From Hermetia illucens (taxonomy: Eukaryota; Arthropoda; Insecta; Diptera; Stratiomyidae), in assembly GCF_905115235.1 (NCBI RefSeq), contig NC_051851.1, forward strand, positions 149,186,692 through 149,250,691: a stretch of 64,000 bases of DNA. Reading direction: 5' to 3'. This document shows positions 22,691 to 34,289 of the stretch, piece after piece (the first letter of the stretch is position 1; each line of letters begins with the position of its first letter). A model generated the notes under the pieces. That model was not told the DNA's origin, ran no database searches, and saw only the letters and a list, made by a program, of their open reading frames with translations. The position numbers and the translations under genes were made by a program.

Positions 22691-24240
22691 GCTTGAAATG
22701 CCTCGGGTTCGGACATATGGCAAAGGACTGTACTAGTACCACCGATATATCCATACTGTTTCGAAGACGTGAAGGGAGATATTACTTGGCGAAGGACTGC
22801 CCTATGAACCCTCACTGTCCTTTAGGTAGAGTAATCAAACATCCCGATTGCAACCAGGTGTCCAGCCTACAGGATCACTTTAAGCACCTTATACAAATAA
22901 GTCATTTGGCTAAATTGCTGAATATAGTGTCGCGTCGCGTAGCGTATAAGGAGTCGTACCTGTACAGCTGTTACACTGCTCCAAGTATGACAATACCACA
23001 GTATTGCAATATGCTAGACAGACTAGGAAGAGACGCCGAAAAGCACAACCTAAAAATTATAACTGAAGTGGCGATGTCCGGAAACAAATGAAAGGCGAAA
23101 AATTCTACTCAAGGGGTTTTCCTGCCTAAACATAACCCTAGCCAATGTCGGATGTTAGCAAAGAGTACATGCATGACGACCATCAGGCAATAGATATCAC
23201 CGTTAATAAGCGACCCAGACCAATAAATCTTCCTGCCTTCTGAATACCATAGGTAAGGTTCTCGAGAGGAAAATCAATAATCAGCACTATCGACATCAAG
23301 AACCCATTCAATTCTGCAGATGTGACGGTATCATCAAACGAAGGACCGTACGATCTAATAGCAGGAGTTCCACAGGGGTCTATTCTACGGATCCCAGTAC
23401 CTAAGCAACCCATTGTTGCTGACTTCGCAGATGACGTCGGAGTAATCATAACATCCAATCGCCCCAACGGAGTAGACATCTATACGAGCGAACCTATCTG
23501 GATGATAAAGTCTTGGCTTGAAGACATCGGGCTGAAGGTTGTCGAACAGAAAACGGAATCGGCACTTTTTATAAAACTATGGAAACAGAAAGCTCTTCAG
23601 ATTTGCATTGGCGCACATATGCGTATATATAGTATGTAACTTTTGACCCCAACCTCAGCTTTAAACCGCCCTTAAAGCTTACTGGGCGAAAAAGGATAAC
23701 CATCAGCTCAGCATTAGCAAAAATGCAGCATGCGTAATCACCGGGATGATTTCAGTGAATATTTTAGCCAATGAAGTAAGCCGCTTTTACGAGAAGCAGG
23801 AACCAAGCCAAAACAAGCAAAGTGACCTAATGAGGACACTACGCAGCATGGAATCAGGCGTAAAATAACCGCGGGAGACACAGGATTATACCAAACATAA
23901 GTATATGAATTAGACGAAACCACGGTGAAACTAGTTACGATCTAAGTCAGTTCTTAACCGGAAACGGTGGGTACCGGGAGTATCTTTACACGCTCGATTT
24001 CGATGAATCAGCCGATTGCCGTGTAGGTGCGGCCGGAGATGCAGAATACGTTGTCTTCATCTACCCAAGATTTGAAAGTTCAGTTGACAACTGAACAACC
24101 CCGCGAAGCAATACCAAAACGGTGGTGCCGCGGAGAGAGTATGGAGAAATTTTGGAAGGTTTTAGTCGGTAAGACTCTGGATGATGGATGTCCCCCATCC
24201 AAAAAAGACAGACAGACAAACGGATAGGCAGACAGTAAAA
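22690..24240 (+). mobile_element. R1-type LINE copy d, degraded
   Basis: It opens in the ORF1 zinc knuckle (KCLKCLGFGHMAKDC). Endonuclease pieces follow (YLYSCYTAPSMTIPQYCNML near 22960), then RT (VPQGSILRIP near 23370 joined to DFADDVGVIITSN near 23420, SWLEDIGLKVVEQKTESALF near 23510). The ORF2 tail (LSQFLTGNGGYREYLYTLDF near 23950) is followed by a 3' UTR ending at a GACAGACAGACA tract near 24209. Between VPQGS and ADD several residues are missing. Confidence 0.7.
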
Positions 24241-24439
24241 CGATTTTAATTTTACACAAAATCTTAAGAAAAACACTTTCTTCACAAAAGTAAATTTAAA
24301 ACTTAGTCTAATAAAACGCACCAACTGAGCACATTCTTTTGAAAAAAGGGGCGAGAGAAGAAAAATGTAGTGTGCAAAAACAAGCATGGTACTTATTTTC
24401 CCCGATTTTCATGCCGATCACCTGACTAAGGTTCATGAC

Positions 24440-24720
24440 TCGGTGAGAGAGCAAGCAGCTGTCATCAACGTTGTCGAGGTGTTTTAGGAAAAACGTCCAT
24501 TAACGTCCGTTGGTCTATTGAAGTCCACGTCCTCCAAGCCAGGCAGCATGAGGGGCGTCATCGATAACAGGAAGAAATAAAATCGGTACAATCCTAACGG
24601 ACTCCTGCGATTTTACCTCGATGCAGCACATGACATTATACGTCGCTCTGGGAACATGTATTAGTATCTTGGAAATGCCCTACTACTAAGTGCACTCCAG
24701 ATACATCAAGAACTGCTAGG
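24440..24720 (-). mobile_element. RTE-3 LINE fragment, weak
   Basis: The + strand resembles 41120-41290 (GGCGTCATCGATAACA-like then a TTTTACCTCGATGCA-like block), the RT region around TYDGxKCxVL on the minus strand. It is short and diverged. Confidence 0.35.
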
Positions 24721-24829
24721 GATATCACCAGTAACTTTAAAAAGACAGACTATGTAAAATGAAACCTAAGTCAAGGGTCAGACTTGACGGAGAGAAGATG
24801 GGGTGAGATGATTCTCTTCGATGCCGAAG

Positions 24830-25760
24830 TTTTTTCGGTAGCTGGATTTTTCGCATAGTTTTCACTCCGGGGAGGAATTTTGTCTCTATGGCCCTGGTAT
24901 ACCGTTTATCGTTGCAAACTATTATATTAGGATCGAGAAAATTCTTGATCTGGTTACTTGGCCCAGTAACGCCCGCCTCTGGAAGAAAGGGTTCAGCCTG
25001 ACTAAGTAGATCGTACTAGACGTACTGAATTGAGTCTGAATGAGTGCTCTCCACGCTCCTGGACTTTATAGAGGCCCTGGTATGGTCGCTGCAGCAGCCT
25101 CCGATATTAGTCGTCTCCAGGATATGCGTGCACTGGCTGCGCGTGACGAGATGACAGAGGTGGCATCAATGTCATTGTCCGCTGGCGTTTGAATCCTAGG
25201 ATCCTTCCAAGCTGACGGCTGGGACACTCAAACGCGGAGCATTAACAAAGGGCTTCAGCGGAAGTCGTGTAATGTCCTTCAAAGGTATTGCCTCAGGTCA
25301 ATGATCTATGACATTAGGATGAATGATGTGGAAGCGCTCTGTTGATCTAAAGAATATACCTAATTCCTTTTTAATATGCCTAAAGACCTTCATGGACAGC
25401 CAAAAGTACCTGATTCTTTCTCCAAATTCCGGGGTTCGCAAAATGGTGCACCGAGCGAGATGCTTTTTATACTACTTATCTCCCTTTTCAGAGATCTCGC
25501 AATAGACAGAGGAAAGAGAGCCGAAGATGGAGAACTCCGTCAACGTGTATTTGGTGTCTTACTGGCTCTAAGAAACTGTCATCCTTGTGGACTACAACGA
25601 TTGTCGAAAAATTCGCTGCGGCTGGGATGTTGATCTTTAAGATCCAGGACAAAGTGTCGGCGACTAAGTTGTCTTCACCAGACCCATGTTGAATATCCGA
25701 AGACTTAAACAGGTTAGATGCCGAAGTTGGCGAGGAGACGCTTTGTCGGTCTTTCCCAAA
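24830..25760 (-). mobile_element. Ty3/gypsy LTR retrotransposon fossil (internal pol part)
   Basis: Minus-strand fragments match the end of the gypsy-type RNase H region and, further on, the C-terminal part of the integrase. It is an old, broken remnant with several breaks. No LTRs were recognised on either side. Confidence 0.5.
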
Positions 25761-26089
25761 TAGGAAGGGTTTTAGGAGGAATCATGATTTTTTTTAGATT
25801 TTTCTGGAGGGTAGTTTCTGAGAACCGCCCCTTAGTTTAAGAGAACAACTCCCTCCCCTGTTCCGCAATCGTCTTCAAAACCAAGGCTGATTCGGAAAGT
25901 ACTAATCGACACCTTTCATTTGGTACCCCCCATGACTATATCAGATTCACTCAGAGACTGTGCTGCATGAAACGATCACTCTCCTTTTGGACGAACCGCT
26001 AGGATTATTTAGCTATTATCTTTATTATCAGTTATGGTACTCAAGACAAGTGCTTCCCTTCCTAATCTTCCATATCATTCCTTTCTTTA

Positions 26090-26730
26090 CTTTCCTAGAA
26101 AAGATGTCAAATTTCCAGAATTTTCGAATAAAAGGAATTATAACCTCCAGGGTTTGTATGGATTGTGATGCTCCTTAATCTGGACTGGAATTTTGTGGTC
26201 AAATAGCTGTCTGGCACCGGCTTTTAGATCATAAGAGCATAAACTGTGGGCTAAGGCTGCTGGGATCCCCAATTCGTATTACAAAAGTACAGTGCCACAG
26301 TCGGGAGATGAATGTTGTCAAGGGGTTCACCATCACATAATTGAACAGAGAAACAGATAGCATACAATTTTTAATCACAAATGAATGAAAGATAAAAACC
26401 AAACGAATCAAGCAAATTTTCAATGTCATATCGTCACTGTCATAATCTGGCTTATTCGGCGCATCTGATTTTCGTTATATTTTTGCACTGAGCGTACGAA
26501 TCTTTGAAATCATATTCAAACGCTTAGACTGATTGCAAACTTCATTGTTAAGAAACTTTAGGCTGATAAGGTTTCAGATTAACTTGAAGTATTTTTCCAG
26601 CCGTAAGAATAATCTAAAAACTTTCCGGCATAGTGTGATTTTGAATCCCAAGTGAAATAGGCGTACAATTCCTGCTTGAGATCTGTGACAGTAATCACCC
26701 TCAGCAATAGTGTGACTGACAACCGTGACA
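26090..26730 (+). promoter_or_regulatory. Upstream region of orphan first exon 1
   Basis: 26140-26220 (AATCTGGACTGGAATTTTG, then GGTCAAATAGCT, CTGGCACCGG) matches 42250-42305 upstream of gene C. 26330-26480 matches 42410-42600 and 11800-11985. The block that begins TGATAACG in genes B and C is CATAATCTGG here (26441), so the GATA core is not kept. The duplication thus includes more than 400 bp of 5' flank. Confidence 0.45.
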
Positions 26731-26842
26731 ATGCCCTTGAATATTAGTGAAAGTGACAAAATTTTGCACCCAATGAGATGGGCCAAACGATTTGATTCCG
26801 CTGAAAGTGCTTTTGTATACTCTCGGAAAACGGGAAAGGAAG
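26731..26842 (+). CDS. Orphan first exon 1 of a kynurenine formamidase-like gene
   Basis: A 112-bp open exon starting MPLNISESDKILHPMRWAK, of exactly the length of the first exons of genes B and C. It ends in the same phase-1 split Gly codon with donor GTGAGT. No matching exons 2-4 follow before the next first exon at 35946 or before gene C exon 2 at 45796. Differences from gene B exon 1 include several silent third-position changes (CCT/CCC, ATTTTA/ATTTTG, AGG/AGA) and no stop or frameshift, while the surrounding LINEs are full of breaks. It is either an alternative first exon of gene C, 19 kb upstream of C exon 2, or the leftover of a lost copy. Confidence 0.75.
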
Positions 26843-26949
26843 GTGAGTCCAGTGAAGAGCTGCAGGTTTTCAGTGTTTGTTGATACTATTTACCCCAAGA
26901 CAAGATATTTTGATGGGGAATCAATTTCATAACATTGCATTCGAATTTT

Positions 26950-27605
26950 GACCCACGGTACAATGTTTATAATGCTGCAATCACAATGAAGAGAAAGAAT
27001 AAACGAACCGTCCTATTATCTTTTATTGTAGGTGCTTTCACTTTATCAGTATCTATATGGGGTTGATAAGATAACAGTCCGGTTTTTTTGGCGCAGAACT
27101 TGATCGGGTAATCGGTTGTTTATTATCTACAGATATTCTTATCTATGCACTTAATGGTTCACTTATCAGGTGGCTAATCCCACTTTCAGCTTCTCTATAG
27201 ACGCTTTCACTCTCACGTCTGACCTCTATCTTCGCTGACATTCTGCTAAGTCAGGAAATCTATTCTTAGCTTGGCGGTTTTGTGTGCAATTTGAAAGTGG
27301 AACGTTTTAATAGGCTCAATCTAAATGTAAGCAAAAATTTCACTCACTAAAGATTCAAGACTTTTTCCTATCTTTCTTTACTGAACTCTTTAATGGCATC
27401 GTAAAGATACATATACAATCAACCATTTGATATATCTTATTTCGAAATTACTGAACGTAGTGACAGAAAAACCTTAATAGATTACTACCGTGGGCTACTG
27501 TTTTTACAAACCTTAATCCATTTGTTTTTTTTTTGCCAGACATACAAAACAGCAACTAAATCTAAATCTACTTGATAGTCAAATTAGATTAAGATTGCCC
27601 TAATA
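26950..27605. other. No recognisable feature (orphan-exon 3' flank)
   Basis: The first 120 bp after the donor are alignable to the start of gene C intron 1. The rest shows no coding or repeat signal that I recognise. Confidence 0.4.
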
Positions 27606-27608
27606 CAT

Positions 27609-27668
27609 ATCATCATCATCAATGGCGCAAGAATCGGTATCCGGTCTAGGCTTGCCTTAGTAAGGAAG
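27609..27668 (-). mobile_element. RTE-1 LINE, 3'-end fragment
   Basis: A (CAT)n tract followed by AATGGCGCAAGAATCGGTATC and CCGGTCTAGGCTTGCCTTAG, the 3' terminal 60 bp of RTE-1 in minus orientation. It is joined directly to RTE-3-like sequence. Confidence 0.75.
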
Positions 27669-27689
27669 TTTTGCGTCGAAGCGTGGTAT

Positions 27690-27930
27690 AGTGGATTACA
27701 TATATTTGCCATAAACCCTTATGTGGAACATAGAGCGTCAACGACAACTACGCCCTGTCAATTCCTGGCAATGTGTTGCGATGTCTGGAGAAGCTTGTTC
27801 TCTTCCTCCACTGTTCTACGACGCTTGGTTCTAAAGCAAATCCATTCGCCGACCATCTTGGGATAGTGGGTTGCATTGCATGTGTGACCTAGCCACTGCC
27901 ACTTCTTCTGATCAACGTAAGATTGCCCTG
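27690..27930 (-). mobile_element. RTE-3 LINE, 3'-region fragment
   Basis: The minus strand encodes KKWQWLGHTCNATHYPKMVG and then RRRTVEEE, matching the RTE-3 C-terminal block (RRKW.WIGHTLR, then the lysine/arginine-rich tail) also seen at 38945-39170 and 40240-40470. Confidence 0.6.
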
Positions 27931-27934
27931 ATGA

Positions 27935-28260
27935 AAGGTGTATTTTAGACAGTTGTGGTACTATGAAGGAAGCTTTACTTAAGCAGGGAAAACCAACAGA
28001 GAAACTTTGGGACAAATTTAAAAAAATATAGCACCAAAGAACAGTAAGTGCCATACAGTCACACTCGCAAAGTAGTCATATTCGTATATACCTTTGAGTA
28101 CATGGAAAATTACATGGTTCAGATAAGTAAGATAGTGGCAGACCTATCGAGCATTGGCGATGAAATCAAAGATAGTGGCTTGATAATGACTAGTTTGTGT
28201 AGTTCACCTGATGATTATGGTAATCTAGTGTCTGGCTGATTTCGCTTTCAATGTTTTTAG
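27935..28260 (+). mobile_element. Ty1/copia-type element fossil (gag part)
   Basis: A short frame resembles the copia-family gag (UBN2-type) region. It is a small, old and broken remnant. No other parts and no LTRs were recognised. Confidence 0.4.
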
Positions 28261-28820
28261 GAGCGTGACAATTAAAATAGGATTGCTGACTTAGAAGGCC
28301 TGACGAGAGAGGGGTAGAGGAGAGGCTCGGAATTTTCTCGGAACCCTGGAATAAAAAATAAATAGATAATGTGAGGGCCGGCATAATTTTCACCTCAGAC
28401 GAGAATAATTCTTGCCTCGGACCCGATTTTTTGACAAAATTTTTACCTTGGGCCCGGGTTTCCTCACTACGGCCCTGGTGCTGAGAAAATGAAAATGAAC
28501 AGCGACTGTTAAATAATTAATTCAAGGTTTGATAATTCTAGTTCCAGCATTGGAAGACGGAATTTTCTCAGAGAGTATTTCTGAAACAACAAGATGAGTA
28601 ATAAGTTTCAATGGAAATGAGGGCTACATTTATGATAACTACGGCCAATTGTTGATCAAGCGACGCAAATAAGGAAATTGTAGACGACACTTCTGCACCC
28701 AAGGCAGAGAAAAGGCACAGACCTGAATGTCAAATCTAAATACTAATTCAAAAATTAAAAGATTGTATTTTTAAGAAAAGTCCATCGGTGAAGAGAATTA
28801 TCACAGGATATTGTTGAATT
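28261..28820. other. No recognisable feature
   Basis: AT-rich sequence without reading frames or repeats that I can place. Confidence 0.4.
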
Positions 28821-28829
28821 TTATTCAAA

Positions 28830-29560
28830 AATGCTTAATGAGGAAATTGATGATATCGTTGCTAATAAAGAAGGATTTTATGTAGTCTAGCCATAACTTC
28901 TGCCACTCAAACAAATCTTTATTTCCCACAAAACAATAGAGAAATTTCTTCGAAATCAATACAGAAACGACAAGTCTCTGGGGCCAAGCGTCGATAGTTT
29001 CACGGACAATACCGAGCGACAATTTCTCGCGCAGCCTTTGCTACACTTGTCTTCAGCCACTCAAAATTGCATGTCGACATGCGCAATCTCCTCAAGCTTG
29101 TTCCACAGTTGATAGTCCAGTGGATTTAAATTGAGACTACCAGAAATTCATTCATTTGCGGAGATGAAATCGGAGACATGATCTGTCAGCCATTGCTAGA
29201 TACGCTTGGTGTTGGCGCTGACTCTTGTGGAAAAATCAATTTCGGCCGACAAATAAGGTATCGTCAAGATATTCAGCAACCTCTTTCAACATGGTTTGGT
29301 ATACGCTGAAATTCGCTTTCACGCCAGCTCTACAGAAGTGAATATCGGCAACCCCATGGTAAGCAACTGGGGTGGTAACCACGGTGGACTCGCGGTATTC
29401 ATTCTTTTGCTTTGTAACAACTTCGGACGTATATTCTATCATTTGGTTTATTAACCTTTTCATCGATTGTAAAGTTTTTTTTCATCGGTTAAGAAAAGAT
29501 TCCGGTATTTTTCCACGAACACGTTTGAGGAATGCGGCATACCGAGTTAACCGCATTTCT
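28830..29560 (-). mobile_element. Tc1/mariner transposase remnant
   Basis: Minus-strand frames align in order with a Tc1/mariner DDE transposase. ESFLTDEKNFTIDEKVNKPN (29460-29515, first catalytic Asp in TDEK) comes first. VKANFSVYQTMLKEVAEYL is near 29290. Then the QWL..VSDFIS.NEW..GSLNLNPLDY-like block near 29110-29200, with the third acidic residue in NPLDY. IVRETIDAWPQRL is near 28980-29010. The QQDSAPAH block is not seen. Frame changes separate these pieces, so it is dead. No terminal inverted repeats were found. Confidence 0.7.
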
Positions 29561-29689
29561 TTTAATCGAGGAGTCGAAAAATGGCTACCGCATTGCCTGT
29601 ACGTGTCAAACTGAAGATCTTCGTGTCAAATGCACAGTGGAAGCAGAGTACGCTGCATTTGCATGACTGTACGAGATAAACACAGTCAC

Positions 29690-30960
29690 TGGCTCGTAGA
29701 CCCGAGTTCGAATTGTTCCTCGGTTAACACGATCTACAAATAGTGCTCCTATCTGAAACCAGGTTGCACTACAGTTACAGGCCCACTTTTTCGAATTTCA
29801 AAATTTTCCGCCCAGACATACCTTGCCGGAGGTACCGCAATACTCCCCGCTAACGCCCTTAAATTTGCTTTGAAGTTGCTATTGCGTCAATTGAAACCAC
29901 GTTCGGTTTTGTATACGTCATTTTCATCTATAGCCCCAACCAAGATCAAACACGTATAGGAAACTCTGACCAATATTCCTACGATACGGCAAAGCTCCCA
30001 ACCGTACCTTCAATCCTCACTGTTTTACACACAAACAACTAGGCAGACTGGATTGTTCCAACATCCCCTCCTCCCGAACAAACTCACTGGTTTAATCACG
30101 TAAACTAACTTTGTCAAGCCCAAAACGACCGCAATGTCAATCAAACAGGGTAAAACAAAAAGTCGACCGGGCTTGGCAAGATCCTGCCGCCACTCCTTAA
30201 GATGCTCTGTATCACAGGTTGGAAGGGTAATCAACTCAGCTCGGCTTGCTCGGGATTAATCGCAAGGCAGCCACAATAGCCTGCCTCCTTGTCATCAGGA
30301 AAGCTTTTTAGTCCATACGGCAATACAGACTGGTTTTTAAGTGAGGCAATATCCTTCACTTCCATCCGCACCTCTGCAAGCTTAGCTTTCTAGAAGGAGG
30401 GAAACCCCAAGTAAAGATTTAGCAGCAGCTGTCCTCTCCATACCCTAATCTACCACCGAAAATAAATACGGCATTAGAAACCTATCCTTAAAACTCTACA
30501 CTTCTCGCAACCCTACCGTGAACCACCTTATCTACCATGGTGTCGCCATAAATTCAAACCTATCCAAAAACCCTCCCATCAGCAAGGTACTCAACCGTGT
30601 AAACGGTGTCTTCAGATCCCTGTACTCTATTCTCCGCTATAACACTTCACTAAAGATCACGATCTCCTGTTATAAGCTTTTGATTCGACCACTAATCACT
30701 TCCGATTCCATCTACTGGCCCGACATCTCCTCATCAGAAGGATTTCTTTTGCCACTGTACCGACATATTTAAAAACGAGAATGGTACCGAGTATATATCC
30801 AACCAAATCCTCTATAAAACCTACAAAACACCGCGTATTAAAGGGTAGTCCTCTACGAAGGTTACCACTCCCACTCTTCCATTCTCGACTGACATGACAA
30901 TCAACCGACCGGTAGAGAGGAGAAGTTTTAGGGAAATTGGATGCAATTATTAGTTTTTGC
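29690..30960 (+). mobile_element. Jockey-type LINE, degraded
   Basis: Endonuclease pieces near 29740-29960 (LSETRLHYSYRPTFSNFKIF, then FIYSPNQDQTRI) are followed by the post-RT region at 30518-30772 (LIYHGVAINSNLSKNP, then RSLYSILRYNTSLKI, YKLLIRPLITSDSIYW). The RT core (YADD) is absent or unreadable. The frame is broken in several places. Confidence 0.6.
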
Positions 30961-31323
30961 AGGATCGCAACCTTCTTAGTGCCAAATGAAGGAGTGGAAT
31001 TGATTATAGGTGCGATTTGAAGGATAACATCGGGGTTAGGATTGTTGTAGGGTGTTCGCCTGGAGGTTGTGAAATGTTTTGCGTTCAGAGGGTTGATTTC
31101 ACGTTTGTCAAAAAATCTTGAAAAGGATATCAGCTGGAAGATTTATAAACCTCCATACAGCTACGTCTAGTTTCCTTATGTCTCTTATGTATTTAACTAG
31201 GCTATGGCAGAAGTTGCTATAGAAATGGTATGATAGGACCACACCACCTTCGACCTAAAACCTGTCGATCCTATTTTTCTGCACCAACTTTTTTAGATGC
31301 CCACTGAGCCGTGTTTCACCATT
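30961..31323. other. No recognisable feature
   Basis: Nothing identified before the RTE-2 insertion. Confidence 0.35.
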
Positions 31324-31657
31324 CCTTTTAGTCTGTCTCTTCTTTTTCTTCAGCCTTTGTCCCGTTCACAAGCGGGGTCGGCTCGTCGTGATCGGCTTCG
31401 CCATTTGGCTCTATCGAATGCTTGATCTGGGTGCAATCTCGAGGCTTTCAAATCCCCATCCAGCGTATCAAGCCACCGTTGCTTAGGTCTGCCTTTTGGT
31501 CGTTTACCATCGACTTCGATGTTCAGACCAGTCTTTGCTAGTGAATTCTCGTTTGCACAAATTGCGTGACCATACCATCGAAGACGCCTCTCTCGCAACT
31601 TTTCCACGATCGGTGCAACCCCATAACGATCGCGGATATCCTCCTTTTAGTCTGTCT
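31324..31657 (-). mobile_element. RTE-2 LINE, 5'-truncated insertion with 15-bp target-site duplications
   Basis: The element body, 31339-31642, encodes on the minus strand RRLRWYGHAICANENSL, LNIEVDGKRPKGRPKQRWLD and DRAKWRSRSRRADPACE, the C-terminal tail of an RTE-type LINE. CCTTTTAGTCTGTCT at 31324-31338 and again at 31643-31657 is a perfect duplication. The sense 3' end is a GAA-rich tract. The frame 31350-31607 is open, so the insertion is fairly young. 59154-59744 is a longer copy of the same family. Confidence 0.88.
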
Positions 31658-32430
31658 GATGTACACTTAATAGCAATGAGCGTAAAAAATCTCATATACC
31701 CCGAAATTGGTGAATTGCTTGATTGTTTTTTTGGTTGATCCTAGAAAAGCTTGAAGTTGGTTATTCCTATTAATAAAAATTATGCCAAAGTATATTTTTA
31801 TCATTTTTGCTTCAGTGAAAGAGGGTTGTAGATCAGAAGTAAGCTTCGTGAGTGCTTATCCGTGAACAATGCAATTACGTTTGTCGATAAGATCTTTGGT
31901 AACCCGGTCGGTGTACCGGTTAAGTATATGAACTTTTAGAAAATCAATCTCTTTCACCAAGCCGTCCGAGGATGTGGGGAGGGTATCATTGGAAGAGACG
32001 ACCTTGTACTGACATAGGCGTGACTAGACATTTTGGAATGACAAGTTTGATGTTCGTCGATTTTCTCTAGGTCTAATATTACTATTAAAAATGGTAGCGT
32101 CTTTCTTTTTTCACCTCAAGAGCGAATTCTATATGCTCATGTAGATTGTTGAAAAAGATCAGAATATTTTCAACATCCTCTTTACTAATAATGTCCACAT
32201 ATCTCCTCCAAAATCTAGACATCGGACTTGTCTAAGCTAACTTTGTTTGCAATTTAGAAATGCCCATTTCGTTATTTAAAGGGGGCGAGGGGTCACTTAT
32301 CGAAGCTCCTTTCAACTGATTCTAATATTCACTTCTAAAGATTAAGAAGTTTTTTCCATGCTGATTCTAACTAGGCTCATGTGTTGCTTCATCTTACCTA
32401 TTAATTGTAAACTATTTTGTTGTTGATATA
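31658..32430. other. No recognisable feature
   Basis: AT-rich sequence without recognisable frames. Its right edge may include unreadable 5' sequence of the RTE-1 copy. Confidence 0.35.
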
Positions 32431-32439
32431 TCGAAGCTT

Positions 32440-34027
32440 AATGACAAAAACCGCCATATTCTCGAAGCCGCCAAACTCCGCCGCCACAGCTCAGTTTCCT
32501 GGAGAAGAGTCGCTACACCATATATTATGGCGGCCATCCAGTAAACCATGTGCTTGGAGTAGGTTTGTTAGTCACCCAAAAAATTAAACCTGCTATTATC
32601 GGCTTTCAAAACATAGGCGAACGGCTATGCACCCTGCCCTGCTGTTCACGCCCCTACAGAGGAGACTGCAGAGCCGGAGAAGGATACCTTCTACGAGGCA
32701 GTTGAGCGGACCCTCGAAGCTTGTCCCAAGTATGATATCAAAACCATACTTAGAGATTTCAACAGTTAAGTAGGGACGGAGCCCGTATTTAGGCGGTACG
32801 TCGGTTCCCATAGCTTTCATAGAGATACCAATGATAACGGACTGCGGATTATTCAGTTAGCATCGTACGAAATGGTTGTTGGAAGTACCTGGTTTGCGCA
32901 GAAAGCGGTCCACAAATATGCGCGGGCCTCTCCAGACGGAACCACTTTCAACCAAATTGGCCACTTCCTGATTGAACGCCGCCACCTCTCAGCCTTGGTG
33001 AATGTCAGAATATATAGAGGGGCCAATATAGACTCAGACTACTATCTCGTTGGCTCCGGGCTCGAATTACGACACCTCCTACAATTCCCTCTGACAATCA
33101 GGTGAGAGTGAATACTGAAGCCATCCACAACACAGCCCTCCGCAACACCTATAAGAGGGAAATGGATGCCGCAATAACCGCAGTCAACAAATATTCTGGA
33201 GATGAAGCATCAGCAAATGATCTTCACAACCACCTGAAGAACGTTATCATTGATACAGTCACAAACATACTTAGCCCCAGCCGCAAGAAAAGTCGGAACG
33301 GCTGGTTTGACGATGAATGTAAGCTAGCAACGGAACGGAGTAATGTTGCATTCTCAAAGAACGCGGGCATGCGCAGAGACTTATCACGAACTCCATCAAG
33401 CGGAGAAGCGACTCCACAGACGGAAAAAGGAAGCCTGAGAGAACTAACAAATCTGGGAACTAGAAAAGTATAGAGAGCAACCGCACTAGACTCGGAAGTT
33501 TTACCAACAAGAGAGCCTCTTTCAGCTTACAAGAACTGTTTCGCTCGGAACGTCTCACCATACTGTACAAGATTTTGCCGGCCCTTATGTATTCCTTGGA
33601 GACTTGGGTTCTTAGTAAAAAAAAAATGCGAACACTTGGCCGCGTTCGAGAGAAGAACCCTCCGAAGAATTGTTGGCCCCATACATGAGGATGGACGATT
33701 CCGTATCCTACACAATGACGAAATCTATGAGCGATACCATGTTGTGGATAAAATTCTGTTCAATAGGTTACGGTGAGCGAGTCACTTAATCTGTATGGAT
33801 GAGGATGATCCAGCCCGGAAAGTCTATAAGGGCAATATCTATGGTAGAAAAAGAAGACGAGGCAGGCCCTGCTTGAGATGGAGCGATGGTCTAGGTCAGG
33901 ACGCCAGACAGCTTTAGGGATATCGAATTGGTGGACCTCGGCGCAAAACCGGTGTGTTTGGAGTTCCTTATTAAGGCAGACCTAGACGGGATACCGGTTG
34001 TTACGCCGTTGATGATGATGATGATTC
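32440..34027 (+). mobile_element. RTE-1 LINE, copy with endonuclease joined to 3' end
   Basis: Endonuclease blocks can be read: GGHPVNHVLGVGLLV near 32540, FRRYVGSHSFHRDTNDNGLR near 32790, HEMVV-like then GSTWFAQKA at 32880-32900, and DSDYYLVG near 33040. The linker KKSRNGWFDDECKLATERSN is near 33300. At about 33510 the sequence jumps directly to the C-terminal domain (CEHLAAFERRTLRRIVGP, HLICMDEDDPARK). The whole RT domain is missing. The copy ends in the (GAT)n tail at 34027. No duplication was found. Confidence 0.82.
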
Positions 34028-34289
34028 AATCCAGATCAACAATCCAAAAGGATAAAAACGAACTCCATCGACTAGATGGCCAAATCTAGCATATAAAAGA
34101 TTTCTTGCGTCCATGGCAATAAATTATGCTTCGCATGGACTCATCTCGTCTTTACGGTTTTACGTGGGTACCTGTCTTGGGGACTTAATTCCACAGCCTT
34201 CTGAAGACACGGATTGAATTTGTGACCACATTTTGAGCCCGGCTGTAACAAGTTACAACAGTACCATTTTATACCAAGTGCATGACTCA

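Noticed and set aside
32872-33105. A stand-alone host protein resembling craniofacial development protein 2
   Set aside because: Such annotations usually mark the endonuclease of RTE LINEs; here it continues into RTE-1 linker and tail sequence.
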